Origin: Ctenosaura bakeri
Lineage: Eukaryota > Chordata > Lepidosauria > Squamata > Iguanidae
DNA length: 64,000 nt
Assembly: GCA_948474755.1 (NCBI GenBank)
Contig: CAOLHI010001279.1
Coordinates: 1 to 64,000, forward strand
Reading direction: 5' to 3'
The notes below the pieces were generated by a model that worked only from the letters and a program-made list of their open reading frames with translations, did not search any database and was not told the origin of the DNA. The stretch's first letter is position 1; each line of letters opens with the position of its first letter. Positions 48,520 to 64,000 of the stretch are shown one piece after another. Both the position numbers and the translations under genes were made by a program.

Positions 48520-48606
48520 CTGCCTTCTTCCAGATGTTGGGTTGCAACTTCCATTATCCTGTCTTGACCAGAGTTGCTGGGGACAAGGACTATTGTAGGG
48601 AACCCC
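48520..48606. mobile_element. hAT-like MITE fragment
   Basis: CTTCCAGATGTTGGGTTGCA and ACTTCCATTATCCTG, with the other arm TTGTAGGGAACCCCCAAC, are remnants of the CCAGATGTTGTTGGACTACAACTCCC MITE. Confidence 0.45.
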
Positions 48607-48719
48607 CAACTGAAAAAAGCTTTAATGTTTTGGGAGGAAGATGAATCAATCAGAACAAAATAGTTATGGTTTATAAATGGGATGTATCTCAAGAATCTGG
48701 AATGACTATCTAAAACAAC

Positions 48720-49628
48720 TTTTGATGGAGCTAAGATTTAAAAGGGATGTGTACAAGAAATATAATAAAGGGGAAATCACCAAAAAAGAATTCAAACAAA
48801 CAACCAGCAAGTGTAAGGAAAAAGTCAGAAAAAGTAAAGTGTAGCTAGAACAAGCTCAGGCTTGCTAGAGAGATTAAAAAGAGTAAGATGGGTTTTGTTG
48901 CTTGTCTGTAACAGAAGGAAGAACAAGGAAATAACAGGGCCACTGCATGGAAAAAGATGGCAAAATGCTGTAAGTGGACAGAGAGAAGGCAGAACTACTG
49001 AACACTTTATTTGCCTCAGTTTTCTCCCAAAAGGAAAACAGTGTCCAACCAAGAGAAAATGGAGCAGATGATGGGGCAGGGGAAATGCAGCACAGTATAG
49101 ATAAAGAAGATAGTACAGGAATACCTGGCTACTTAAAATGAATTCAAAATGAGGGCTGGATAAACTACATCCAAGGGTATTAAAGGAACTGGCAAAAGTA
49201 ATATCAGAACCATTGACAATAATCTGTGAGAATTCCTGGAGGACAGGAAAAGTCCCAGCAGACTGGAGGTGGGCAAATATTGTTCCCATCTTCAAAAAGG
49301 AGAAAAAAGAGAATCCAAATAATTACCACCCAGTCAGCTTGACATCAGAACCTGGAAAGATTTTAGAGTAGTTCATTAAACAAACTATCTGTAAGCACTT
49401 AGAAAAGAATGCTGCGATCACTAAATGTCAATGTCGGTTTCTCAAAAACAAGTCATGCCAGACTAATCTCTCTCTCTCTTTTTTTTTTAACATAGCCACT
49501 AGCTTGGTAGATGAAAGGTATGCTGTGGATGTAGCGTAACTTGATTTTAGTAAGGCCATTGACGAGGTCCCCCATGATGTACTTGCAAACAAGCTAGTAA
49601 AATCTGGGCTAGACAATGTAATTGGTTG
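48720..49628 (+). mobile_element. CR1 LINE reverse-transcriptase region (plus), dead
   Basis: Frames on plus give recognisable CR1 RT pieces: RTGKVPADW, IVPIFKKE, NYHPVSLTS, SCQTNLSLS and LDFSKAIDEVPHD (49540-49580). They are separated by stops (for example TAG after KILE) and by a CT/T run near 49470-49490. It is about 0.9 kb of coding remnant with no 3' end. Confidence 0.85.
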
Positions 49629-49639
49629 ACTGACAAAAC

Positions 49640-49800
49640 CCAAAGGTGCTCACCATTGGTTCCTCTTCATCCTGGAGAGAAATGACTAATGTGGTGACCT
49701 TGGGTACATCACACACTATCTTAGCCCCAGAAAACCTCATGGTAGGATCTCCATAAGTCAGAAATGACTTGAAGGGCACAAAACAGCAAAACAACATAAC
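49640..49800 (+). mobile_element. tRNA-headed SINE fragment (plus, head lost)
   Basis: GGTGACCTTGGGTACATCAC, CCCCAGAAAACCTCATGGTA and ATAAGTCAGAAATGACTTGA, then AGGGCACAAAACAGC, form the body and BovB-like tail of the Sauria-type SINE. It is joined directly to the end of the CR1 remnant. Confidence 0.75.
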
Positions 49801-49929
49801 AGATCTATTATACAACTAATATGAGGTAGCCCAGTCTACGCATGTGTACTTGGAGTTCAGTGAGATATATGTGGCATCAGCCAGTTGAATGTACATGGTT
49901 AGTACATGTTTTTGATCCGATTGCTTGTT

Positions 49930-50047
49930 TAATGGTTTTACAACTTTTTTTATTGGATTTTTAGCTGGACTTTGTTTTAATCTTGTGTCCTAAGCCGTTA
50001 TGGATCCTATGCTTCGAGAAAGGAAGGCTAGAAAGTGAATAAATTAG
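49930..50047 (+). mobile_element. L2-like LINE tail (plus)
   Basis: TTTTATTGGATTTTTAGCTGG, GTCCTAAGCCGTTATGGATCC and GAAAGGAAGGCTAGAAAGTG then AATAAATT match the short 3' tail of L2-like elements. Confidence 0.5.
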
Positions 50048-51140
50048 AAGACTACAGTTTTGTTTTGTGTTGAGGTACTATTGAACTAAGCATTTAAATG
50101 AACATCCAAATGTACAACTATTCATTTATACTCTGGAGATGTTTACTTTCTAGCGCTTTTCTCTAAAAGTAAGCTTTTCTTTTTGCACATGATCTGTAGT
50201 TTGTACTTGGATATAAACCAAAAATGGTTTTGTATGCACAGAAGACCTTTCTGCTTGCACAGGAAGTCATTACCAATCCCCACACCTGCAGCTTGTCATG
50301 TCTTCTGAAATCTCTTATTTGGTGTTGATTAGCTCATCTCCTAAACTAGGGAGTGTAGTTTGTTGTGATGGGGAAGAAGTGTCTTTTGTTCAGATGAATA
50401 AATTTTGTCTCCAGCCTTTTTCAGTGCTGTTTCATGCACAGCTAATTAGAAATAATTCTGGAGGAAACATGCGTAGTATTGGAGTATTTGGATTGAGCAG
50501 TTCAGATTTGTCAGACTCGCAGTATATAAAGTTCAGATAAAACTTTTATTTCCTGGAGCATAATTTTATATACTAAATTGGGCAAGCAACCTGGCATTCT
50601 CTAAATGTTCTTTTCTGTAACTCATCAACCCCACCCAACACAGGCAGTAGATTAAGGTTTGTGAAAGTTCTGGTGGAAAAAAACTGGTGGCAGTATTCTG
50701 TCTGTGCTTAAATTATATATGATCTGTTTCAATTTACAATCTAAAATGTTGTACACATTCTAGAACCAGTTTTCTGGATAACTATAAAACTCTTTCTACA
50801 TGGCGTCAGACTTTCCTAAATCTTCCGTTGTCAAAGGTTTGTACATATCGGTTTGCTTTTCCACTTGATTTTCAATCTATATTGGACTGGATGCCTAGCT
50901 AGGTAATAAACCTAATAATTATAACAATGCATAAATTGCTTTAGCATCGCATTCCTCTTAAATATTAAGCTTGTACAGCAGAGATGATCAACATGTGGCT
51001 CCCCAAATGTTTCTATGCTGCTACTCCCATGTCCTACATGAGAAGTTCTTAACATGGGGGTTGGGGGTCTCGGGGGGGTTCACAGAGCCCTCACAGTGGA
51101 TCTGCAAAGCCCTGCTGGACACCAACAGTAGCGGCAGCAA

Positions 51141-51535
51141 CAGGGATGTAGCAGCAGGGGTGTATATGCAGGTGCCGAAATTCCTCCCTTGTTTGCAAAT
51201 AAGGGCACAGTTTGTGCATACGCACACTCTTGCCACTGTGTCCCTTTTGTCAGGGATGTGGCAGCAGGTCGTTTGGGCATCAAGGGATACAGCATTATTG
51301 TGTACATGCCCAAACTGCTCCCTCATTTGCAAATGAGGCAGCAGTTTCAGGGCCGGCAACCCCACTGCTATGCCCCTGATGAAAGGAATGTGACAGCAGG
51401 CATATGTGTGCCCCCAGATTGCTCCTTCATTTGCAAGCAAGGGAGCAGTTTGGGTGCATGCACATGCACCCTAATGCCACACACACACACACTGCTGCCA
51501 CCTCCCTGAAGAAAGGGATGTAGTGGCAGGCATGT
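51141..51535. repeat. minisatellite, three to four units of 110-131 bp
   Basis: Units begin near 51142, 51252, 51383 and 51513 with AGGGATGTAGCAGCAGG-like words. They continue with CTCCCTCATTTGCAAATGAGG-like and GCAGTTTGGGTGCATGCAC-like words. Repeated TTTGCAAAT words, an octamer-like near-palindrome, occur in each unit. The last units run into a CA repeat at 51480-51491. Confidence 0.8.
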
Positions 51536-51544
51536 GCACACATG

Positions 51545-51735
51545 CAGATTATGACTCTGGAGACCAGGGTTTGAATCCCCACTCAGCCATTGAAACCAGC
51601 TGGGTGACCTCAGGCAAGTCACATTGTCTCAGCCTCAGAGAAAGGCAGAGACAACAAATCTTGCCAAGAAGATGCCCATGATAGCTTTGCCATAAGTTAG
51701 TTTTCAAAGGAAAGATGCATGATGGCTAAAAAGAA
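51545..51735 (+). mobile_element. tRNA-headed SINE with BovB-like tail (plus)
   Basis: ACTCTGGAGACCAGGGTTTG and AATCCCCACTCAGCCATTG (B-box region), AGCTGGGTGACCTCAGGC, CTCAGCCTCAGAGAAAGGC and a decayed tail CATAAGTTAG. The very 5' head is missing. Confidence 0.8.
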
Positions 51736-51760
51736 TCTCCACCTCTCAGCAACACTTTGT

Positions 51761-51932
51761 TGTTGTGTGCCTTCAGGTCATTTCTGACTTAAGACAACCG
51801 TAAGGTGAACCTATCACACTTTTTTTTTCAAGATCTGTTCAGAAGAGGTTTGCCTTTGTTTTTTCTGAGGCTGAGAGAATATGACTTGCCAAGTGTCTGG
51901 GTGGTGATTTGAATCCTTGTCTCCAGAAGCCT
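51761..51932 (-). mobile_element. tRNA-headed SINE with BovB-like tail, antisense
   Basis: TTGTTGTTGTGTGCCTTCAGG, TCATTTCTGACTTAAGACAA, AAGGTGAACCTATCACAC, GTTCAGAAGAGGTTTGCC and GAATCCTTGTCTCCAGAAG. It lies 25 bp from the plus copy just before it, in opposite orientation. Confidence 0.8.
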
Positions 51933-52130
51933 TTAATAAATAAAGAAATATTTGAATATTTAAATATATGTTTGAATATTTACATCTAAATTTAAATACT
52001 TGAATAAGCCTTGGGGTTCCCTGTCAACAAATTATGTTTACAGGGGATCCATGGTAAAGAAAAGGTTAAGAACCACTGTCTTACACCATTAGCTGTAATG
52101 ATTAGGACCAATTGAAGTCTGAAGTGTGAA

Positions 52131-52365
52131 GAGCCAGTGTGGTTTAGTAGTTTGAGCATTGGACTCTGACTGTGGAGACCAGGATTTGAATTGCCACTCA
52201 GCCATGAAAACCTATTAGATGACCTTGGCAAGTCACATTCTCTCAATCCTAGAGGAAGGCAAAGGCAAACCCTTTCTAAACCAATCTAACCAAGAAAACC
52301 CTGTGACAAGAGTTACCAAAAGTCAGAAGCAAGATGAACGCATACAACAAAAACAATGCCAGAAG
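52131..52365 (+). mobile_element. tRNA-headed SINE with BovB-like tail (plus), near full length
   Basis: It starts GAGCCAGTGTGGTTTAGTAG, a tRNA A-box-like head, then TTTGAGCATTGGACTCTGAC, GAGACCAGGATTTGAATTGC (B box), AGAGGAAGGCAAAGGCAAACC and AGTCAGAAGCAAGATGAACG, and ends in a CAACAAAAACAA tail. Confidence 0.88.
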
Positions 52366-52439
52366 TGGCACATGTTTCACACCTCTGCTTTACATCCTCA
52401 AGTATTTGCAGTCAGATGAATGATATCCTACAGTACTGA

Positions 52440-52880
52440 AGGAATATATTCCTTTTATTTGTTTATTAAAATGTTTCCAGCCTGCCCTATATCAAAAGAT
52501 GTCAGGGCAGCATACAGGTAAAATCAGTACGAACAGTTAAACAATTTAAAACAAAATAATTTAAAACACTAAAACATATTAAGCACATTAAAAATTTATA
52601 GAAGTTGAAAATATTAAAGCAATGTAAAAACTCTGTGCATAACATTGAAGTGAATCACTGAAGCCCAAAGGCTTTAATAAAAAGCCACATTTTTAATTGA
52701 CATCTTAATGAAACCAGCATTAATGCCAGTTGGGCTTCCAAGAGGAGGGTTTTCCACAGCTGAGATGCCACAGCTGAGGAAGCCCTCTACCACATCTTCC
52801 AACAGTATTTTGACCTCACTGATAAGACATAGAGGAACCCACCTCCCCAGTGGGTCTCAGTTCATTTATAACCCAGTAAA
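52440..52880 (-). mobile_element. L2-like LINE 3' part, antisense
   Basis: CTATATCAAAAGATGTCAGG, GCAGCATACAGGTAAAATCAG and a long A-rich AAAACAATTTAAAACA stretch are the antisense tail. AGGAGGGTTTTCCACAGCTG, GAGGAAGCCCTCTACCACAT and AGAGGAACCCACCTCC then follow the antisense coding end. Confidence 0.6.
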
Positions 52881-53269
52881 GCAGTTCATAGGAGGGTACT
52901 GTAACTTTTTTTTAAAAAAAAATCCTATTAATTTAGGAAATAGTAATATATGACTTATCGAGTTCCAGATGATTCTATGGTTCACCCTTAGTTGAGGCTA
53001 ACAGTATGATTTAAATCAAGTCCTTTTTTAAAAAAAAAAGGTAGTGATGCAGCATCTATAGCTGCTTTCACATCAATTTAAACCAGTTATTTAAATTGCC
53101 TTGTCGTAAAAAGATTTCTTGATTTTAGCCAACTAGAAGCAGAATATGAGTCAGCAGTTCTAGCCTGCTACAGTTCTAGACTGTGTTAACAGAACCATAG
53201 TATCCAAAGTCATGGGAGATAATTCTACTTGATTTTGCACTGGTCAGACTTACCTGGTTTACTGTATGC

Positions 53270-53720
53270 CCAGGACAAGACAGCAGTGTAAAAAAAGCAC
53301 AGACATTCTAGAATGGATTCAAAGGAGGTATGTGAAGATGGACAGCAGTACTGCTTGTAAATCAAGTCTGATGTGAGAAAGTTAAAGGAAATGGGTATAT
53401 TTGGCCAGGAAAGACCTGGCTTCGAAGGGTTATGATAGCACCTGCAAATATCTGACAGGCTATATCACTGAAGGGAAACATTTTTCTTTTTGGCTCAGGG
53501 GCAGAACTAGATCCAAGTTGCAGGAAGATAGATTTTGGTTGAATTTAAGAAGCTTATTGATAGTAAGACAGCTTCTCATTGGAACTAGTCACCTAGAGAA
53601 GTGCAAGGCTCCCTCCGTTTCTTTGGTTTTAAAATCACAGGAGGAAGTTGTATGGAATTTGGAACCTATTTTTTCCTCTCAATACACTCCAGTCCTGTTG
53701 GATGTCTGACTTCCCATGTG
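53270..53720 (+). mobile_element. CR1 LINE 3' fragment (plus)
   Basis: TATATTTGGCCAGGAAAGACC, TATGATAGCACCTGCAAATA, AAGTTGCAGGAAGATAGATTT and TTGAATTTAAGAAGCTTATTG follow CR1 plus-strand order, more diverged than the copy at 40510. Confidence 0.75.
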
Positions 53721-53739
53721 CATATCAATCAGTCTATGA

Positions 53740-53918
53740 CAACCTTTCTGAAACTTTTAACCCTGGAGGAACCCTTATAATTTCATGTCTCAAGGAACTC
53801 CTGCTTTAAAATTATTATATCTACAACTCAAAAAATCCTTTTGTTTTTCCTAGTCACAATCTCTCATGGAACCCCAGGATTCCAGGGAGCCTGGTTGAGC
53901 AACTCTGGTCTGTGAGGT
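53740..53918. mobile_element. Charlie/MER5-like hAT MITE
   Basis: CTGAAACTTTTAACCCTGGAG and GAACCCTTATAATTTCATG on one side, and CATGGAACCCCAGGATTCCAGG with GGTTGAGCAACTCTGG on the other, match the layout of short Charlie-type hAT elements. Confidence 0.6.
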
Positions 53919-54875
53919 GACTAGATGAAATGTTGCTAACTCTGGAATAGAACTAAATAAGCATAGTGTTTCTGTCTCAATCAGTCCATGTGACATAGTT
54001 CATTATAACTACACTAACCATACCAATTGATTTCAAAAGCTCTGCTGCAGATTGGCATGATTACGTGTTGCAGACCCAGTCACTCTTCCCAAACTTGGTA
54101 TTTGCTTATGAATCTTGCCAATACAATTTTGCAGTGTTAAGATTATTCAGAAAACATTCTACACTTCTGCGTAGATCCAGTGTATTTAATTGTTTCTCTC
54201 CCTCTCTGTGTGTGTATTTGTAGGGAAAGTTAAAATGCAGTTAGCTTGTAAACTCTGTAAGGTATTCAAGAGCAAGAAGGGAAGGTGTAAGGCCATTTTA
54301 AAAAGCTGATCACTTCCTTCTTTGTTTCAAACAATAAGTTTTGCTGCTATATAAGTACAGAAAGGATTTCTTGAGAATTTTATGCCCATTGAAGAGCTGA
54401 TTCAAGCTACTGAGTGGAGTTGTAATTTCCTGTGGGCTACAGAGTGATTCCTGTCTTAAAATGCTTGGGCTGACATTAAAAAGTTTGTTTGGAATTGAGG
54501 AAATGTCTTCACTGTAATCCTTCCTTGGAAATTAGTCTTCTGTTTCGTGTTGTGCAGGGTTGCCTTGGTATGGATTTCCGTTCCACTCTTGAAGTTGCCA
54601 GGCTATTATTCTGAAAAGAACCATATGAATCAGGGAGGAGAAAGAGAATGTGATCAATTGAACTGTAGAAAAGTGGGCCTGTTAAGCATCAGCATTGTAT
54701 GAAATATTTCTCAATATAAGTATCTGAAATATGCTTGTTCAACAGAAAACAATATGTAATTAGTTTTGTTATAAAAATGTTCTGCCGTGAAAAACTGACA
54801 AACTATTGCAACTTTGTGAGATGCCACGCTGAATTCTTTTTGGTAGAGTTATGGAGGTGAGGAGGGCCTAAAGGT

Positions 54876-55075
54876 ACTTGTCTGATCTTGGAAACTAAGC
54901 AGGATCAGCTGTGGCCAGATTTGGATGGGAGAGCACCAATTAATACCAGATATTGTAGGCTATAATTAAGAGGAAAGAACTGGCAGAACCACCTCTGAGT
55001 GAGTATTTCTTGCCTAAGACAACTCAATGGCGTTGCTGTAAGTCAACAGACAATTTAAAGGCACGGGTATATACA
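54876..55075 (+). mobile_element. 5S rRNA-derived SINE with BovB-like tail
   Basis: 54880-54966 follows 5S rRNA from its middle to its 3' end: GTCTGATCTTGGAAACTAAG, CAGGATCAGC, TTTGGATGGGAGAGCACC, then AATACCAGATATTGTAGGCT. After the 5S part come ACTGGCAGAACCACCTCTGAG, TATTTCTTGCCTAAGACAAC and TTGCTGTAAGTCAACAGAC then AATTTAAAGGCAC, a tail related to BovB. The first third of 5S is missing or very diverged. It is not a functional 5S gene. Confidence 0.85.
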
Positions 55076-55669
55076 CATGAAGATAAGGATGCAGTGTTAC
55101 TGGCTGGGGATAGGAGAGTGAGAGACTAAGATTTCATTGTTGGCATGAGTGTGAGGGAAGCACACCTGATTTGAATAAGAATAGCAAGGGCCTCATGTGT
55201 GAGGGCTATTCAGATCTTTTGAACTTCCAGATACAGTCTGCAACATCCTACCCCACTCCACATAATTATTGAATTGTCTACAAGACTAGGAAGTGATCTT
55301 TTCAGTAGGACAAAGGCCTGATTCAGGAGTGGTTGCCACTGCACTTATTAACAAACATGTCCTCTGTGTACCTTCAATTACTAATGAGGGTATAGAATGT
55401 TGATACAGAAGAGTATAGGAGATACAGTACTATAGAGCAGAGTAGAACTATGCTTGGAATTCACAATCTTCCAGGTTATACTATCAAAGCAGACAAATAT
55501 GGCATGAGTAATGGCAGTCTGTTGCCAAAGATAAAGAATAATAAGACACTGAGGAATGCAGGATGAGATGTAGTGGTTTGTAGGACCAATTTTTAGCTCA
55601 GTCCTGCATAGAAAGTTCATCTGATTTACAGATCAGGAAGGATTTTTCACCTTACATTATGTAACAAAA

Positions 55670-55745
55670 GGATAGGCAACCTGGTTTCTTCCAGGCATGT
55701 CATACTACAACTCTCATCAGCCTTGGTCACCATGGCCAAATAGTC
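55670..55745. mobile_element. hAT-like MITE fragment
   Basis: AAAGGATAGGCAACCTGG and ACTACAACTCTCATCAGCC then TTGGTCACCATGGCC are one arm of the hAT-like MITE. Confidence 0.55.
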
Positions 55746-56407
55746 TGAAATTACAACAGCAGTAGTTTAAAGCATATGGATGGCACCAGGCTGAACTTCT
55801 AGTTGAATGATAACAGCAACAAAATGATACCTTCTCCCTCCCCCCAAAAATTCTGGCTTTCAAAAAGTTTGGGGTAACTAGAAGTGGCTGTTTGTGAGAA
55901 ATGCCTGTGAGCTCCATTCAGTGCTAGTACTCAGAACAATTCCCTGGGCTCAGGAGTCATTAATTCAGAGTGTATATCCTTCACCTCAGGCTCTGGTTGA
56001 TGGATATTAGAGTTCTACCTTTTTGAAAAAAAATGTTTCTAAAAGCTTGAGGTCTCTCGTCTTCCTTGGTTTCAATGACATGGCATCTGACACTGAAGAT
56101 TCTGGCAGTCTGGGGTGGTGATGGTGCTGATGATCTTACAGACCAAGAAAGACACAGAAGGGTTGCACCTTGAGGTTAGGTGGTAATGTGTTTCTATCAC
56201 TACCTCTACTACCGAGAAAAACTTTAACATTTTTTTTTAGCATAAAAACATGGGTATGAGTCCTGGGCATTGCTTGGAGGGAGAGTTCAGCTTTCCAGTA
56301 TTTTAAATTTGACTCCCTCATTTAAAAGTTGTATAGGAACTGGTGTGAAATAGCTTCAGGATATTGATTTTCCTTGTCTCTGATATACATTTAATGTATT
56401 TTAGTAA

Positions 56408-64000
<7,593 letters not shown>

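Larger units (their letters stand above)
51045..52072. mobile_element. Charlie-like hAT element carrying a minisatellite and two SINEs
   Basis: GTTCTTAAC (51045-51053) and GTTAAGAAC (52064-52072) are perfect inverted ends. Between them, AACATGGGGGTTGGGGGTCT and CAGGGGATCCATGGTAAAG are matching subterminal words of Charlie-type hAT elements. The middle holds a 110-131 bp minisatellite, a plus SINE and a minus SINE. Confidence 0.65.

Noticed and set aside
48825..49295. 156-codon minus-strand frame
   Set aside because: It is the antisense of a CR1 reverse-transcriptase remnant whose coding motifs are on the plus strand.
51021..51440. 139-codon minus and 121-codon plus frames
   Set aside because: Both arise from the minisatellite (repeated ICKQG- and CSLICK-like words) within a hAT element.
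52131..52205. A tRNA gene
   Set aside because: It has A-box- and B-box-like words, but no cloverleaf could be formed, and the same head recurs with a SINE body in other copies.
54876..54966. A 5S rRNA gene
   Set aside because: The 5' third is missing, there are many substitutions, and a SINE body with a BovB-like tail follows directly, so it is a SINE.

Overview
This is a vertebrate nuclear genome window, most likely from a squamate reptile (lizard or snake). It holds split genes with GT-AG introns, one CpG island, and dense interspersed repeats. The clade call rests on the repeats: tRNA-headed SINEs of the Sauria-SINE kind with BovB-like tails, a 5S rRNA-derived SINE, antisense RTE/BovB, CR1 and L2-like LINE fragments, and many hAT and Tigger-like MITEs. 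The species cannot be named from this.

Layout. 1-2,270 is an old antisense BovB-like LINE split by a Tigger-like element with TA target duplications. 2,985-13,058 (+) carries the last nine coding exons found of TRAIP, a nuclear E3 ubiquitin ligase; its RING exons lie upstream of the window. 13,059 to about 14,690 is the probable TRAIP 3' UTR. About 14.7-23.6 kb is intergenic with repeats and no recognisable gene. About 23.68-24.96 kb is a strong CpG island with a CCAAT box and GC boxes, taken as the RHOA promoter and untranslated first exon. About 24.2-56.45 kb is then RHOA intron 1, rich in repeats. The first three coding exons of RHOA are at 56,454-56,611, 61,834-61,954 and 63,041-63,171 (+). 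They encode residues 1-136, and the final coding exon with the CAAX tail lies beyond the window.

Both proteins are ordinary conserved genes and there is no operon-like cooperation. TRAIP acts at stalled or converged replisomes in the nucleus; RHOA is a membrane-associated GTPase switch controlling actomyosin. The noteworthy points are a textbook U12-type (minor spliceosome) last coding intron in TRAIP, direct TRAIP-to-RHOA adjacency on one strand although many genes separate them in human, a palindromic MITE family whose arms contain a ZNF143/THAP11-like word (one copy abuts the CpG island), a 5S rRNA-derived SINE, a close inverted SINE pair in RHOA intron 1, and two minisatellites.

I saw no clear previously undescribed multi-gene system. 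Most long open frames here are chance frames in GC-rich, CT-rich or repeat sequence. Exon coordinates were read by hand from splice signals and reading-frame continuity; family names for repeats come from recognition, not a database search.
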